From positions 1 through 64,000 of the forward strand of contig WKLE02000466.1 of the NCBI GenBank assembly GCA_014885115.2: a DNA stretch of 64,000 nucleotides, in the 5' to 3' direction. Positions 42,656-54,083 of this stretch are shown one piece after another. This stretch comes from Asterionellopsis glacialis. Taxonomy: Eukaryota; Bacillariophyta; Plagiogrammaphyceae; Rhaphoneidales; Asterionellopsidaceae. The notes under the pieces were generated by a model. The model saw nothing but the letters and a program-made list of their open reading frames with translations, searched no databases and was not told the DNA's origin. The stretch's first letter is position 1; each line of letters starts with the position of its first letter. The position numbers and the translations under genes are program-made.

Positions 42656-43684
42656 TTATAGCTCGCTATTGCTTTCCCCCTTCTTATTCTTTGGTAACAT
42701 CTCAATCCAAACGTTTGATATCCACTTCGACCCATTTTTTACATCACACCCTGCATGAAGTGCCAAACCATCAAGTGCACCGGGTCCACCTTCCTCATCA
42801 TCCAAATGATTGTAGAATAAGGCACAACTTCCTTTGACTGGTTTGATGGATATTCCTTGAGCTCTATTTTTCTCATCGGCGCACATGGGTGGCAAAAATT
42901 TTGCCCAATTATCAATATTCGATTGAACTTTGTCATTCTGCATTCCACGCAAATCTTTTTCACTTGGCTGCTCCTTATAAGATCCATCTTTATTCGCCAG
43001 AGGAAAGACGGTAGCACCTTCTTCATACTCATCATTGAGATAACAAAGTGCCGTCATGAATCTTGCTGTATACGGGTAGCCGCCATGCACTGGATAATTG
43101 TCTAAAACATCGTAATATCTCGTTGTTGCAACTTGGTCCAGTTTGTGAAGCTGTCTTGAGTCCGTGTGTGGCAAGTACCGGCCACCTGGTTCATATTGAG
43201 TTACTTGGAGTGGGTTTCCACTTCTAACAATTGCTTCGCTTACATTGGTTGCCTTGGAAATTCGCCTTACAAATCTGTTGACAACGGGTGTACTACCTTG
43301 CTTATCTTTACGTAATGACGCGGTGATGGAAGTACGCCATTTGTTGTTCGTTTTTGCCCCCGCTGTACTTTCGAAGCGCTTAGCTTTCTTTGCCTGTGCA
43401 ACGAGCGCGTCACATTCCACGTCGCTCAAGACATTGTGGAGAAAGTAAATTCGAGGATGTTTTGACAATAATTCAGGCACACTTTGATATTCGTAATCTT
43501 CGCCAAGATCTGCTTCAGAAACGTAGCTAATAGAATTGTCTCGAAAGAGGACTGCAAGCAAAACAATTGCAGAAAGTGTTGCCAGAGGCCAAACATAAGT
43601 ATATTGATTCACATTGCTGGGTGCTTTGCTTCGAGCCAAAGCATTTTCGCCACTCTTTTTCGGTTTTCTTTTCCCTTTTGCCAT
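42656..43684 (-). CDS. Prolyl 4-hydroxylase
   Basis: This 342-aa type II membrane 2-oxoglutarate/Fe(II) dioxygenase probably hydroxylates proline in secreted or Golgi proteins. A basic N-terminus and one anchor (VWPLATLSAIVLLAVLF, about 31-47) precede the catalytic domain. The iron ligands are H172 and D174 in YLPHTDSRQ and the distal His near residue 310 in LALHAGCDV; K about 319 in NGSKWISNVWI binds 2-oxoglutarate. The upstream signature KTNNKWRTSITASL and ITQYEPGG-like VTQYEPGGRY are typical of plant-type P4H. The C-terminal ShK domain found in some plant members is absent. All ligand residues are present, so activity is likely. Confidence 0.9.
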   Translation of the reverse strand: MAKGKRKPKKSGENALARSKAPSNVNQYTYVWPLATLSAIVLLAVLFRDNSISYVSEADLGEDYEYQSVPELLSKHPRIYFLHNVLSDVECDALVAQAKKAKRFESTAGAKTNNKWRTSITASLRKDKQGSTPVVNRFVRRISKATNVSEAIVRSGNPLQVTQYEPGGRYLPHTDSRQLHKLDQVATTRYYDVLDNYPVHGGYPYTARFMTALCYLNDEYEEGATVFPLANKDGSYKEQPSEKDLRGMQNDKVQSNIDNWAKFLPPMCADEKNRAQGISIKPVKGSCALFYNHLDDEEGGPGALDGLALHAGCDVKNGSKWISNVWIEMLPKNKKGESNSEL

Positions 43685-44213
43685 GCTCTAATATTCAATC
43701 CGGTAAACCAGATTCCTTTGTCGTGAAGGTCTAAAAAGAGTAACAATGGTTGAGAACTTTTTATGATACAGCGGTAGAAGCAGTAACTTGGAGAAAATAA
43801 TGCGAACGCCGTCAAAAAAGATCAGAAGCTAGTAGAGCGCTTTTGGCGATCATATCCAGCCAGGAGCAACCTACTGTCTATACTTGAATCGTACCTGTAT
43901 CTACTTCACCACAGTAGAAACTATATAATATTTGGATAAGTGAGAGGGTCCTTTCCAGGAGCAGGCAAAATTCAAAATTTTGCTTGCGCGATTGATCGCG
44001 CTCCCAAAAGGCACATTCTCTCTGAAATCACTGAAATGAAGTCTACAACGGTGGTAGGTATCTTCTTGAATCCATCGACCAAAAATGAGGGAAGAACAGA
44101 GCGACGGGGCGGAATCGGGAAGCTGATGTGTTACTGCATATATGATAATAACACGTTGAAGTGCTGAAGAACTTGAATACACCAAAAGCAGTGTAAGCGC
44201 AAAGGCAAGAAGC
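43685..44213. promoter_or_regulatory. Divergent region, P4H / methyltransferase
   Basis: 529 bp between divergent starts. No gene supported. An inverted repeat is suggested near 43990 (GCGCGATTGATCGCGC), 16 bp with a perfect 7-bp stem around AT. Confidence 0.4.
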
Positions 44214-45161
44214 ATGGCATGTCGGATCGTCGTGTCATCCCAATTGAGAAGATTCCCGCATAATTTAACAAAGGTAGCTAGCCGTATCTTTTTCTCATCT
44301 GGGGGAGAAACACATAAAGGATCGAGGAAGTTTCGTGACATTTCACAAACAAGTCTATTTACATCTTTCTGGAGGAATTTCGAAACAAAAAATCAAAAAG
44401 ATCCACTCTGTAAAGATGAATGTGCACAACCCCTTCTGGAATCTTTTTTAGATCCTACAGTAGAGAAGTCTTTACGCTCTTCGCCTCATTTAAATGTTTT
44501 TGTAGATATGATTGCCGTGAGAACTCGCCTTTTCGATGATTTTCTGCAACAATTTTTAGAAGATACAATACTGGATTCAAATCTGCAGAATCGGGCACAA
44601 ATCATATCCCTCGGAGCTGGAATGGACACTAGGGCCTATCGGATGAACTTTCCACTTGACAAAGTTACAGTATACGAAATTGACCAAGATTCTACTGCAG
44701 CATCCCTGAAAGCAAAGGCGTTGATGGATGCAGGATATCAACCAACTTGTCCTCTTGTCTCCGTGGAAGCTGATGTTCAACATGTTTCAAAAGTTATACT
44801 TGAATTGAAAAAGAAAGGAATGAACCCTAAGTTTCCGAGCGCTTGGGTATTGGAGGGCCTATTGGCATACATCCCACCCGAAGAGCACAGAAAAATTTTT
44901 GAGGCGATAAGAGAAGTTAGTGCACCGGGATCAGTTCTGATACTTTCATGCTGTTTGCCTGTATGGGGTGAATGGTGTCGAGAAAATCTTGAAAACGGTG
45001 GTAACTTACCATATGCGCGTTTGGTCGAGGCTACCGAAATGTGTGACAATCTTGAAGAAGCGGGCTGGAATGAAAGTAAAATATACTGCAATGAAAATCT
45101 TAAGTTTTATGGTCGCGATTTTCATTCTGGGGTCACATTCATTACCGCAACCGTGCCATGA
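44214..45161 (+). CDS. PPM1/LCMT-family SAM-dependent methyltransferase
   Basis: This 315-aa protein belongs to the leucine carboxyl methyltransferase (PPM1/PPM2/TCMP) family. The start shows a basic Ser-rich stretch (MACRIVVSSQLRRFPHNLTK) that may be an organelle presequence. The SAM-binding motif I is QIISLGAGMDTRAYRM, followed by the acidic loop VYEIDQDS at the end of strand 2 and by AWVLEGLLAYI, which fits the LEGVLMYL motif of the family. The substrate is unknown: true LCMT1 methylates the C-terminal leucine of PP2A, but bacterial-type family members modify small molecules, and this sequence is short and closer to that generic type. Confidence 0.85.
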   Translation: MACRIVVSSQLRRFPHNLTKVASRIFFSSGGETHKGSRKFRDISQTSLFTSFWRNFETKNQKDPLCKDECAQPLLESFLDPTVEKSLRSSPHLNVFVDMIAVRTRLFDDFLQQFLEDTILDSNLQNRAQIISLGAGMDTRAYRMNFPLDKVTVYEIDQDSTAASLKAKALMDAGYQPTCPLVSVEADVQHVSKVILELKKKGMNPKFPSAWVLEGLLAYIPPEEHRKIFEAIREVSAPGSVLILSCCLPVWGEWCRENLENGGNLPYARLVEATEMCDNLEEAGWNESKIYCNENLKFYGRDFHSGVTFITATVP

Positions 45162-45279
45162 TCTACTTCAATTTAAGCAAAATTAAAAGATATGTTTATC
45201 ATGACTAGCTATAATATGATTTTAAAAATGTGTGTTAAATTTAGACAGAGAAAAAGTAGCTGCAGTATACCATAATCAT

Positions 45280-46527
45280 TCAAGCTGATGGTATGGTTGT
45301 ATAGACCACTTGATTCTTTCCTTCTATATCTAAGGTGGCTACCTTGGATTCGGGATAAACTTCACTGAACCACTGCAATAACTGACTGTGCGACTTCACT
45401 TGTGACCCATCTTGCAAGCGTCTTTTAGGGAACATGTCAGAGTAAACACAGCATGGTACTATACACCATGGCACGCCGAGGTCATTCGCAAACTCGGCAA
45501 TATCGCCAGCAGCTTGATCTGGGTGCAAACCGATGACGAGCTTACAGCGTTTAAGAATTGAAATGGCAGCGGTCGAATCAGCAACTTCATTATCTATTTC
45601 TTCTTCACCAACTTCAGATATTATGTCGTCTTCGTGATGATCTTCGTTTTGTCCTTCTTTCTGTAAACCCTTCGTAGTCCATTTTATTGCTTTCGCTCTA
45701 CTCCTCTCGCCCTGAAACCATTTTTCTGTGGTATCATACCTATCGTCATCATTTGCCATTGCCAAGAATTTTTCAGCTTCGAAGAAACATCGTAAATGCG
45801 ACGGTCTTCGTGGCTTTCGCTTGCTGCACCCTTCCTTACAAGCAGGATACCATTTTGCAAAAACAGGGCCAAATCTCTTTGGTTCGAACATTCCTTGTGT
45901 CCATTTCCTCTCTATCGCAGATAATGCAACTGGCCTCGGATCAACAACGACTGATTCGACACCCGTTAAGTTTTGAAGTTCCCAAGAAAGCTCTCCCTTT
46001 CCTCCAGCTACATCCAAGACTACACCGCTTTGTAAAAAATCAAGGCCATACGTCTTCATGAGGAAAATACGAAAGGCGGTATTTTTGTGAGAATTTCGTA
46101 CCAACGTTCGTTTTCCTCCCCATTTTCTTTTGCTTTTTGTGGTACCACGATCTTTCTCGTCATGTCGGAATGCACACATGCCAGCTTCATACGTCGGGCA
46201 ACGACCGAGACGTGTCCAGTGACGACAGGTCGGTGGTGGTGGCACTCCAAGTGGGAAGAGAGTGTGACATGCCTCGTGGACCCACGAAAGACCATTGCCT
46301 TGGTTATTATTGCTCAGAGGGAACATTGAGTCCCCCGGGACAATCATGGCGGCGCATACTCCACAAGAAATGCTGTAGCGGCTTATGGTACACAACGGTT
46401 TAGAAATGCCAATCTTAGGAGTATCCAATAATATTTCATTTGTAATTGCATTGGAAGGTTCTGGCAACACAGTCAAGCGTGATTCGTCAGGTTGCTCATT
46501 ATCTAAACTTTTAACCCTGTAAGCCAT
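45280..46527 (-). CDS. CCCH zinc-finger methyltransferase
   Basis: 415 aa from ATG 46527. The first domain has a Cys pair and His/Cys pair (ISCGVCAAMIVPGD and WVHEACHTLFPL), suggesting a zinc-binding fold. A CCCH finger follows (CRHWTRLGRCPTYEAGMCAF then RHD; CX8CX7CX3H), which usually binds RNA. The C-terminal half is a Rossmann methyltransferase: motif I VVLDVAGGKGELSWEL, then KLVIGLHPDQAAGDIAEFA and VPWCIVPCCVYSDMFPKR, a Cys-Cys motif shared with DUF/METTL25-like and TRMT13-like enzymes. Together this suggests an RNA methyltransferase. Upstream codons (ESSRKERWDRGRWETIRTAN) look coding but have no in-frame ATG; an unseen 5' exon joined at TTTTGACAG is possible. Confidence 0.8.
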   Translation of the reverse strand: MAYRVKSLDNEQPDESRLTVLPEPSNAITNEILLDTPKIGISKPLCTISRYSISCGVCAAMIVPGDSMFPLSNNNQGNGLSWVHEACHTLFPLGVPPPPTCRHWTRLGRCPTYEAGMCAFRHDEKDRGTTKSKRKWGGKRTLVRNSHKNTAFRIFLMKTYGLDFLQSGVVLDVAGGKGELSWELQNLTGVESVVVDPRPVALSAIERKWTQGMFEPKRFGPVFAKWYPACKEGCSKRKPRRPSHLRCFFEAEKFLAMANDDDRYDTTEKWFQGERSRAKAIKWTTKGLQKEGQNEDHHEDDIISEVGEEEIDNEVADSTAAISILKRCKLVIGLHPDQAAGDIAEFANDLGVPWCIVPCCVYSDMFPKRRLQDGSQVKSHSQLLQWFSEVYPESKVATLDIEGKNQVVYTTIPSA

Positions 46528-47543
46528 TTGAAGTCTTTGATTAGCAGTCCTAATTGTTTCCCATCTACCGCGATCCCATCTTTCCTTCCTCGAGGATTCC
46601 TCGACTGTCAAAAGTCACTTTGTTTTCAAGCCACCCATCTCTCTCGACTCGTTGAACTCTCGACTACTGCGATCGTGTTGAAACGAAAAAAATAAATGTA
46701 GTCCTGGTGGTAGTGAGGAGTATCCGCGCGTGCACTCCTCTGAGTTTCTAGAGGTCCTATACCGGGGTAGCGTGTGGGGGGGGTACAGGGTACAGTGACT
46801 GTACAGATATGTATTTACCCTAGAGACTAGTGAGCAATAAATAAGTGTGGATAAGTATTCTTTTTTTTTCAGTTTAATCAATCGAAATAAAGTAACGTTT
46901 TCGAATATTTTTGGATCTTGATTTTTTGATCTAATAAGTACTAAATACATTATACGATTACTTGGGGGTATATTACTTTATGTTGAACATTCATTTAACC
47001 TATATATATGTGACCGGTTCCAATCGTTTTCGGAGTTTTTGTGAAAAAAAAGGGGGAATATTTTTGACTACGTTGAAGGTCCTAGTAGATACAACAATGT
47101 TATCCTATGTACCTGTACGATAATAATTGTACGGTACAGTACCGTTGACAAAGGGGATAAGTAATATTTTTTTATTTTTTAAATGAATTGGTACTACTAC
47201 ACAAGACCACTCCCAAGACCTCACGAACGTTCTTCATTCGTTCTGATCCTGTTCACCTTTAAAATAAAAAATAGTTTAGGCATGTTATTATTTTTTATCG
47301 TCACCTGTACTTCTTCTCTGTCGTGACTGTTCGCAAATGATACAGATCCATGAAGTATCTATCCGGAAAACGTATTTTAACATTTATATACAAAAGCGAA
47401 CCACGTGGGCAGTAGATGAAGCGAGCATTTAGTTCGAGATATCAATTTTGATTTTTTTGTAATAAAGCGAAAGCGAGCTTGCAGCTTTGAGACATCGATT
47501 CAATATCTTTGCAATTTTATGGAGTTCGATGAATTGAACTGCG
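46528..47543. promoter_or_regulatory. Divergent spacer with GTAC words
   Basis: The right part of the CCCH gene's possible 5' exon lies here, then an AT-rich spacer. Scattered GTAC/TACC words occur around 46780-46810 and 47100-47145. No gene recognised. Confidence 0.4.
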
Positions 47544-49820
47544 ATGACGACCTCTTCTCGCCGTTGCGACAATGCAGGTGACCAGGCCTCTCGTACCTCC
47601 ACAAAGGAACTTGGGACAGGCAAGGTTGGCAAAAGGACTCATGAGGAAATGTATGGATTTGATAAAAATTCTCTCTATTCTAAAGAGGAAGCGAGTGAAG
47701 ACGAACGAAAGCATTTGCCTCCGAATTTCTACAAAATGACAGATATGCTTGGGGCAAAAAGAACGCCTGTTCCTAAAGATGATAAACGTCGTGTTTCAAT
47801 TGTTTCTAAAATGGGTATACTCGATAGCAGCACCTTCTGCGACAGCTCCCAAGCCGTCATTCTTCAACGGTTGGTTTCAAGAGCTAGAAATCTCACCCAG
47901 TCTCCGATGGCGACCATTACTGTACTTAATCACGAGAAGCAGTTCTCTCTTTGTTCGAGTTTCGACCTTAAAGCTGGCCTCACGAACGAATTTGCCTTGC
48001 TTCAGAAACTTTCCAAAGTTGAGCACGCAAGCTCTCGAGGCTTTCCAGTTATTTGTTCAAGTGGACGGGCAGGATCTGCTTGCAATTACACAATAATGAA
48101 TGAAGCTCCGGTTGTTTTCACGGATTTATGGGAAGAGGGTGATAGATTCAACACCATTAAAGGAAATAAGCTCATGTTTCGATCGTACGTTGGAGTTCCC
48201 ATTCGTAGCAATGGGTATATCTTAGGCAGTTTGTGCTGCTTGGATTGGAAGGTGCGACCCGACTTTGGAGTGAAGAAGACCATTGAGCAACTGGAAGTCA
48301 TGGCTATGCTTGTGGAGGAAGAGCTTTTGTCTTGGGAGTTGAAAAACGAAACGTTGCGTATGAAAGAAGAAGAGCGTCTGCTTTGCCAAGTGGTGGAGAT
48401 GAAAGCGGAGAGGGAAACAACCCCGCCTGAGAAAAAAGCCACTATGGTTTTCACAGGTATTGAAGGGTCCGACGCGCTCTGGGAATCAGACATAGGCACA
48501 AAACAACAAGCGATAAGAAAGCATAACCAGATTTTGCGCTCCTGCTGTTCAGAAACAGGAGGGTATGAAGATATTGATGAAACGAAAAACATAGATGGCG
48601 TGGACAATATCAGTCAAATTGCATTCCACGATCCTGTGGATGCGATTGCTTTTGCCCTTAAAGTGCAGTTAAAACTTTATCAAGCTGATTGGTCGGTTGA
48701 AGAATTGAATTTGCCTAAAGCTGAAGAAAGACCTCTTGAAAGGTTCCGCGGCCTTAGAGTTAGCATGGGTATTCATCACGGTTCGGTAAAATACGAGCTC
48801 AATCAAGCTTCTGGAAACATGCATTACACTGGCCAGGCAGTCGCGCTGGCAAAAAGTTGCTGGGAGGAGAGCAAAGGGGGGCAGATCCTCATAACTGATG
48901 AGACGTGGAGACTAGCCACGGGCTGCAAAAGAAGCGTCTGGAAGTCGCTTGGCTCTCCTCAGATGGTTCATGTTGGCGAGCAGATTCTTAACATTAATGA
49001 CAAGCCTTGGGGGGGTGTTATTGCTAAGTCCGTAATGCAAATGGTCCCAGATTCGCTTGCATTTAAATATTCTGAAGTCCGAAACCAATTTGAGACCGAA
49101 GAAGGCCGCCGTACAAGTTATGTTACGCCATGTGGACGATACTTCACATCGCCGAAATCTCAACAAAAAATGCTACCATCCTTTATGGACGCTCCATTTG
49201 AGCAAGAACAGGTTTCAGTAGCTGTTGTTGATGCCTCGCCTGGACTCAAAGAGCTGGATGCTATGGAGGGTAAGGAGGGTAAGGCTGCAGCAAGAATCCT
49301 AGCCGTATTGGAAAAACAGATCCACGTAAACTTGGCTCGAAATTTTGGATTTAAATGCTGGTCAAAAGAAAAGGGTGTGTGGATGCTTGCCTTTCACAAA
49401 GTTGAAGCCGCTGTGAAGTTCGCGGTTTCTTTAATGGATTCGATGGATTATGTTCCTGGACAAGATAACATCAAGCGTAACTTTCTGAAAGTTGGCATCG
49501 TTACTGACAGCTATTACAGTATGGGGCCGCATAAAACAACTGGACTAGTCTATTATATGGGCCCTGTAGCCGATCGAGCAGTGTTTGCGGCAAATAAAGC
49601 AAGTCCCGGTGACGTATGCATTGGAGTCGTGGATAGTACTTCTGAGCTCGTGTTGCAGGATACATCAATTACAACGAGAAAGGTGGGTGTAAAAGGTTTA
49701 CATGATGATATGGAGATGACCTTTTTTTCCTGCGACCAAGACGATGATGATCTTTTGTCCCAGCAGCCCCGTCGCCGCAAGCATGGCTTGGACTTTTCTT
49801 CCATTAGAGACCAAATCTGA
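47544..49820 (+). CDS. GAF protein with two degenerate class III cyclase domains
   Basis: This 758-aa single-exon protein has three parts. A GAF domain spans about residues 95-265 (SRARNLTQSPMATITVLNHE ... YVGVPIRSNGYILGSLCCLD). A first cyclase homology domain starts near 300 with MVFTGIEGSDALWE and contains GLRVSMGIHHGSVKYE and GGQILITDETW. A second (about 550-745) starts VSVAVVDASPG and contains VYYMGPVADRAVF. Key residues are missing. The first metal Asp of FTDIEGS is Gly. The transition-state Asn/Arg of the VNxAAR motif are Ala and Ser in domain one (AVALAKS) and Asp and Phe in domain two. It probably cannot make cyclic nucleotides and may be a sensory scaffold or regulator. Confidence 0.8.
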   Translation: MTTSSRRCDNAGDQASRTSTKELGTGKVGKRTHEEMYGFDKNSLYSKEEASEDERKHLPPNFYKMTDMLGAKRTPVPKDDKRRVSIVSKMGILDSSTFCDSSQAVILQRLVSRARNLTQSPMATITVLNHEKQFSLCSSFDLKAGLTNEFALLQKLSKVEHASSRGFPVICSSGRAGSACNYTIMNEAPVVFTDLWEEGDRFNTIKGNKLMFRSYVGVPIRSNGYILGSLCCLDWKVRPDFGVKKTIEQLEVMAMLVEEELLSWELKNETLRMKEEERLLCQVVEMKAERETTPPEKKATMVFTGIEGSDALWESDIGTKQQAIRKHNQILRSCCSETGGYEDIDETKNIDGVDNISQIAFHDPVDAIAFALKVQLKLYQADWSVEELNLPKAEERPLERFRGLRVSMGIHHGSVKYELNQASGNMHYTGQAVALAKSCWEESKGGQILITDETWRLATGCKRSVWKSLGSPQMVHVGEQILNINDKPWGGVIAKSVMQMVPDSLAFKYSEVRNQFETEEGRRTSYVTPCGRYFTSPKSQQKMLPSFMDAPFEQEQVSVAVVDASPGLKELDAMEGKEGKAAARILAVLEKQIHVNLARNFGFKCWSKEKGVWMLAFHKVEAAVKFAVSLMDSMDYVPGQDNIKRNFLKVGIVTDSYYSMGPHKTTGLVYYMGPVADRAVFAANKASPGDVCIGVVDSTSELVLQDTSITTRKVGVKGLHDDMEMTFFSCDQDDDDLLSQQPRRRKHGLDFSSIRDQI

Positions 49821-50170
49821 TGAGGGGCATGAAAGAGAGTTGACGCAATACGATTCATACTTTACCAAATGAATCACTCGGATCATCCAGACTACCTTTC
49901 AACCAAAGGTGAAATCATGGTGATGCGTATGTGTAGCACACTACTCTCTAAATAATGGTGTCAAAACTGTCTTTGAGCTGTTCAATGTTCTGGGAAATCA
50001 ACAAGACAGTGCTCTAAGTAAGCTATATTGAGTACAGAAAGATCATGCTGGGGTTGTATTTCAGTCGGTGCATTCCTTATCGTGATCCGTAAAAATAATT
50101 TAGCAAATTGAAAATACATGGTTTGTAAGGACGCCTACAGTATTGTTAAGCCCTGTTCTCTGTCATGTCA
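49821..50170. other. Convergent 3' spacer
   Basis: 350 bp between the cyclase-like gene and Ku70 3' ends. Nothing recognised. Confidence 0.5.
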
Positions 50171-53100
50171 CTATTTTGGCAATACTTCGTTCTCGATATG
50201 CTGCGTGACACGCAAAACTAATTCTTCTTTTCTCCCACTCAGTCTTTCTCCAACTGAACGGAGATATGTCTTCAATTTATCGATAGTACAGTCAGATAGT
50301 GAGCCGGTCTTATATAGATCTACCCAGTCGATTCCGCTATCATCCTCTGCAATAACTTTTCGCTTTCGACTTTTCTCTACCTCCTCGTCCTCCGGCAGAG
50401 CGTTTTTGAAGGCAGCAATCTCTGGTCCGACCGCTTCTTCCACAGCCTTTTCATCAACAGCCGTCTCGTCTTCGATTTCTTCTTCGGGTATATCCAACGC
50501 AACAGCCTAGAATGGAAAAAGGCAATCCAAACGTTCACGTTAGCAATGAGCAGAACTAAACGCCAACTCTTTCAATGCAAACAGAGCGTAGTTTGCTTAT
50601 GACATGATCAACTTAAGCAAAACTATGCGACACAAACTGAATACACTTACCTCTAGATGACTTGCAAATTTTGCTAGCGCATAGTTCGGAAAGTCGTAAC
50701 CAAATTCGATCCCCTCAAGTCGTTGGTTACGAATCAGTCCCATAGCTGCCTCGACCAGTTCTTCGGGTACGCCGGCTTGTTTTTCAGCATCTGTTGTATT
50801 CGCCACGTCCCGGACTTCGTCTTCATATGGAAGCTCTACTAGAACTAAACCAGGAGGTGCAACTTGTCTTGTCATACCATTACCATGGTGGTTTTCACCA
50901 TCTTTTTCTTCTTCTGAGTCCCCTCCTTCTTCTTCTCCTTCTTCTTGAACAAGTATTTCACGCTTTTCTTGTTGTGGATATAAAGCTACCAATCTTGATG
51001 TTGCATTTGATCTAACCAATAGTTCTCCAATTGCTAAAACTTTTTTTCGTATCATGGCAGCATGCAAATGAGCAAAAGCAACTTTGGATCCACGTGTTAC
51101 ATTGTCATTGGGGTACCCAAGATAGGATCGATTTAGTCGGTGTGTCATTGGAATAGCATCGATGGGTTTAAATCCAAGTAGAATTAAACTTGGTTTGTCT
51201 ATTGCATTTGATTTACGTTTGATAAGTTGTACTTCTTGTCTCGTGATAAAGACACGTTCTCCTCCAAATTTAAAAAAGGTACGAACACGATCGTTGTTAC
51301 CAGTCGATTGTTCGCTATTCTGATCATCTTGAATTACATTTCTCTCAGGTTCGTGCCCCCGTGGACCACTCAAGATTTCACCAGTATCTGCGGTCACACG
51401 CGTATGAGTTTTGATGATCGGTCTAAATTTCGAAACAAAAGATACCAAAGAGCACAACGTTATCATTCCAATCATACACTAATAATAATAACAACAACAA
51501 CAACAACTCTAAAATCATCATATAGTATTTGACACAACGATACAATCCATCTATCTTTTTTTTTCTTGTACAATTACTTACTTTTTGGTAAGTTGGTGAA
51601 TCATAATTGGTGTAGGTTTCTTTTGAATTTGTACAATGTTAAAGAAGTCCAATTGTATACCTGGATATTCAGGGTGGTCTTTCCAATCTGGTAAGAACAT
51701 TGGTACACTGTATGCCTTACGAACCTTTTTCCATTGACGTTTTATATCATCTAACATATCATCAATATCAAAATTGTTTTGATTGTTACTACTACTACTA
51801 CTAGCACTTTGTTCGCCGTGTTGTTGTGATGGTTGTTGCGAAGAATAATCTAAACTAAAATCAGCAATAGTACTATTACTATTCTTTGTACAAATTTTGT
51901 GAAAAAATAAATCATGTCGAAATGAAAAAGATGGATGGTTGTTTTGTGCACCAGCAGCACCATTGTTGTTGGTAGTACTAGGAAAGGGACGTGGTAAGGG
52001 CCATACTTGAATATCAAGACCATTTGCCATGGCATCCTTTGCTACCATAATAACAAGTTTTGATTCTTCTTCATTGCCATAGCATGGATCTTCTTCATTG
52101 GTAAAGATCCATACTGTCTTTGAATCACCGGGACTTTTAGATGTTGAGGCTTTATTATTGACGCATCTATTTGTTGTTCCACAAAACAAGCCAGGCGGAT
52201 AGAGGGAGAGAGACAAAGAAAGGAAAAATGGTCAGGATCGTGAAAACAAACTCAAATAATATGATCCATTTTGAAACATTCATGACATGATATGATAGAA
52301 TGTACTGTATTGTAAGAAATTTTTCACGTACTTGGCGGAAGCAAATGTCTTGCTAGCTTCATGTAAGGCTGATCGAAGAGGACATAATGTAGATTGTCCC
52401 ATCTTTTGGGCAACATGAGATGGATCTAGTACACCATCGTTTCTCACGTTGTTGGAGTTGTCTTGCGTTTCATTGGTATCATTATTATTAGTATCAAGGG
52501 TAGTAGCTGCATATTCTTCTTGTAAATTACGTTTTCGTGGTTGATTTCGAACATGATCATCTAAACATTCCAACACAGTTTTAATTTCCTTCATTTTAAA
52601 TTGGAAAAAAAAAATGTTCATCAAAAAGCATTTCAAACACACTGATGATTCTCGTCAAGAAAGGTGAAAAAGGCTTTAATCCATTCATGTACAAATACAG
52701 TGCAGTACATAATATATGATGTATTTCACGTACCTTAATACCAGGGGGACACAAATCCACAAGTGTATGTGTAGATGTTGTAGGTTCTACCAAAGAGGAT
52801 GATGAATCTTCACCATCTGATGTTTCACTATCACTATCATTGTGTGACGATGAAGAGGAGGAAGAATTGTCGTCGTGATTGTCAGGATCATTTTTTTTGG
52901 CTTTGTAGAACCCTTTTTCACCAATGGTGGTTCGTTCTGAATTTTTTAATTTCGTATTCTTGTCATTACCTCTGTTCTTCTTACTATCATTTTTACTATT
53001 TTGTGTTTGAGGTTTAGTTCCATACAATAATATACCAACACCATCACGTTTACCAGTTTTATTTATAGCAACATGATACACACGAAGACGTAATAATTTT

Positions 53101-53599
53101 TCACATGCCATGATTGCTGCATCAAATGGTGATATCATTATGGTATTGTTGTCATTGGTGTTGTTTGTTGTTGTTGATTGCCTTGTTTTGCGTTTTGTGA
53201 ATGATATACATGGTACAAACATGGAAGGACGACAATCAATTAAAACTAATACATGTTGAGCACCAAATGTCGTTCCATCTTCTTCAAAATCAGTGTACCA
53301 TGGTGTTGTTGTTGTTGTTGCTACATTACCACTGGTACCTTTGGTTTCATTTTGATTTTGTTGTTCCAATACGTCACGTTGATCATCTTTGGCCCAAGCA
53401 GGCTTTTTTTAAAAAAAAAGAGAGAGAAACATCGGTTGAGACAAGAGAGATATGAAAGGTGAGGATACTGGTAGTACCGTTGCCGTTTGAGATGGTTCCA
53501 ATCGATCAATGACATTTTTGTTACTCTTGACAAAATACTTCTCATCTTTTCGTGTGCCCTTACCTCTTCTCCCCAAGGATTTTCATCGTCGGAATCCAT
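50171..53599 (-). CDS. KU70: Ku70, DNA end-joining factor
   Basis: Six exons, complement(join(50171..50506,50651..51422,51582..52166,52332..52588,52734..53402,53564..53599)), give 884 aa with consistent GT-AG sites and phases. The N-terminal vWA-like domain has AQHVLVLIDCRPSMF, SPFDAAIMACEKLLR and KTVWIFTNEEDPC. The Ku core follows with KPIIKTHTRVTADTGEILSG, SLILLGFKPIDAIPM, FAHLHAAMIRKKVLAIGELL and APPGLVLVELPYEDEVR. The C-terminus ends in a SAP DNA-binding domain (TIDKLKTYLRSVGERLSGRK). Ku70 pairs with Ku80 to bind broken ends in non-homologous end joining and acts at telomeres. The protein is longer than the human 609 aa because of low-complexity inserts (poly-Asn, Ser/Asp, Glu-rich) in the vWA and core. 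Confidence 0.93.
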
Positions 53600-54083
53600 A
53601 TTATTTTGTTTCCTACATGACCAGAACTAAGTTTATCGTCAATGATGGTTCCATGTATTGCTGGTGCGAGGCTTTTGTTCCATTTGCTGTCACTGTCAAG
53701 TGTCGAAATAATGGTTGTGTTGTGTTTGAAGAGAAGTCGTCTTCCCTGTACGATAGTTCCGTGTGTGCGAATCTTGCTTCCCTTCTCTAGAGCCCGTGGA
53801 CAGTGGCGGGAGTCTCATCCACTTATTCTTCATGTACAAAGTGGTATCACGAAGAAATATAGTAGATCTCAATATAATGTTTTTATGTATGTTTGATGTG
53901 TCTTGGGATAACTGCGTCTGGCGTCTGTCTGCCAACGAACACCACACTAAAAAATGTTTCTCCCCCCGGGCCATCATCATTCAATATAATATATTATATT
54001 ATCTGCATCCATATTTTTCTGTCAAGGGACACCAGCACCAAGCATCATCCAACAGAGACTGAGAGCATTGCAATGATATCATC
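53600..54083. promoter_or_regulatory. Divergent region, Ku70 / unknown nuclear protein
   Basis: 484 bp between the two start codons; no gene seen. It includes AATATAATATATTATATTA at about 53983-54001, an AT-rich near-palindrome. Confidence 0.45.

Noticed and set aside
50171..53599. Four or five separate short genes on the minus strand
   Set aside because: They are exons of one Ku70 gene; splice sites and phases fit throughout.
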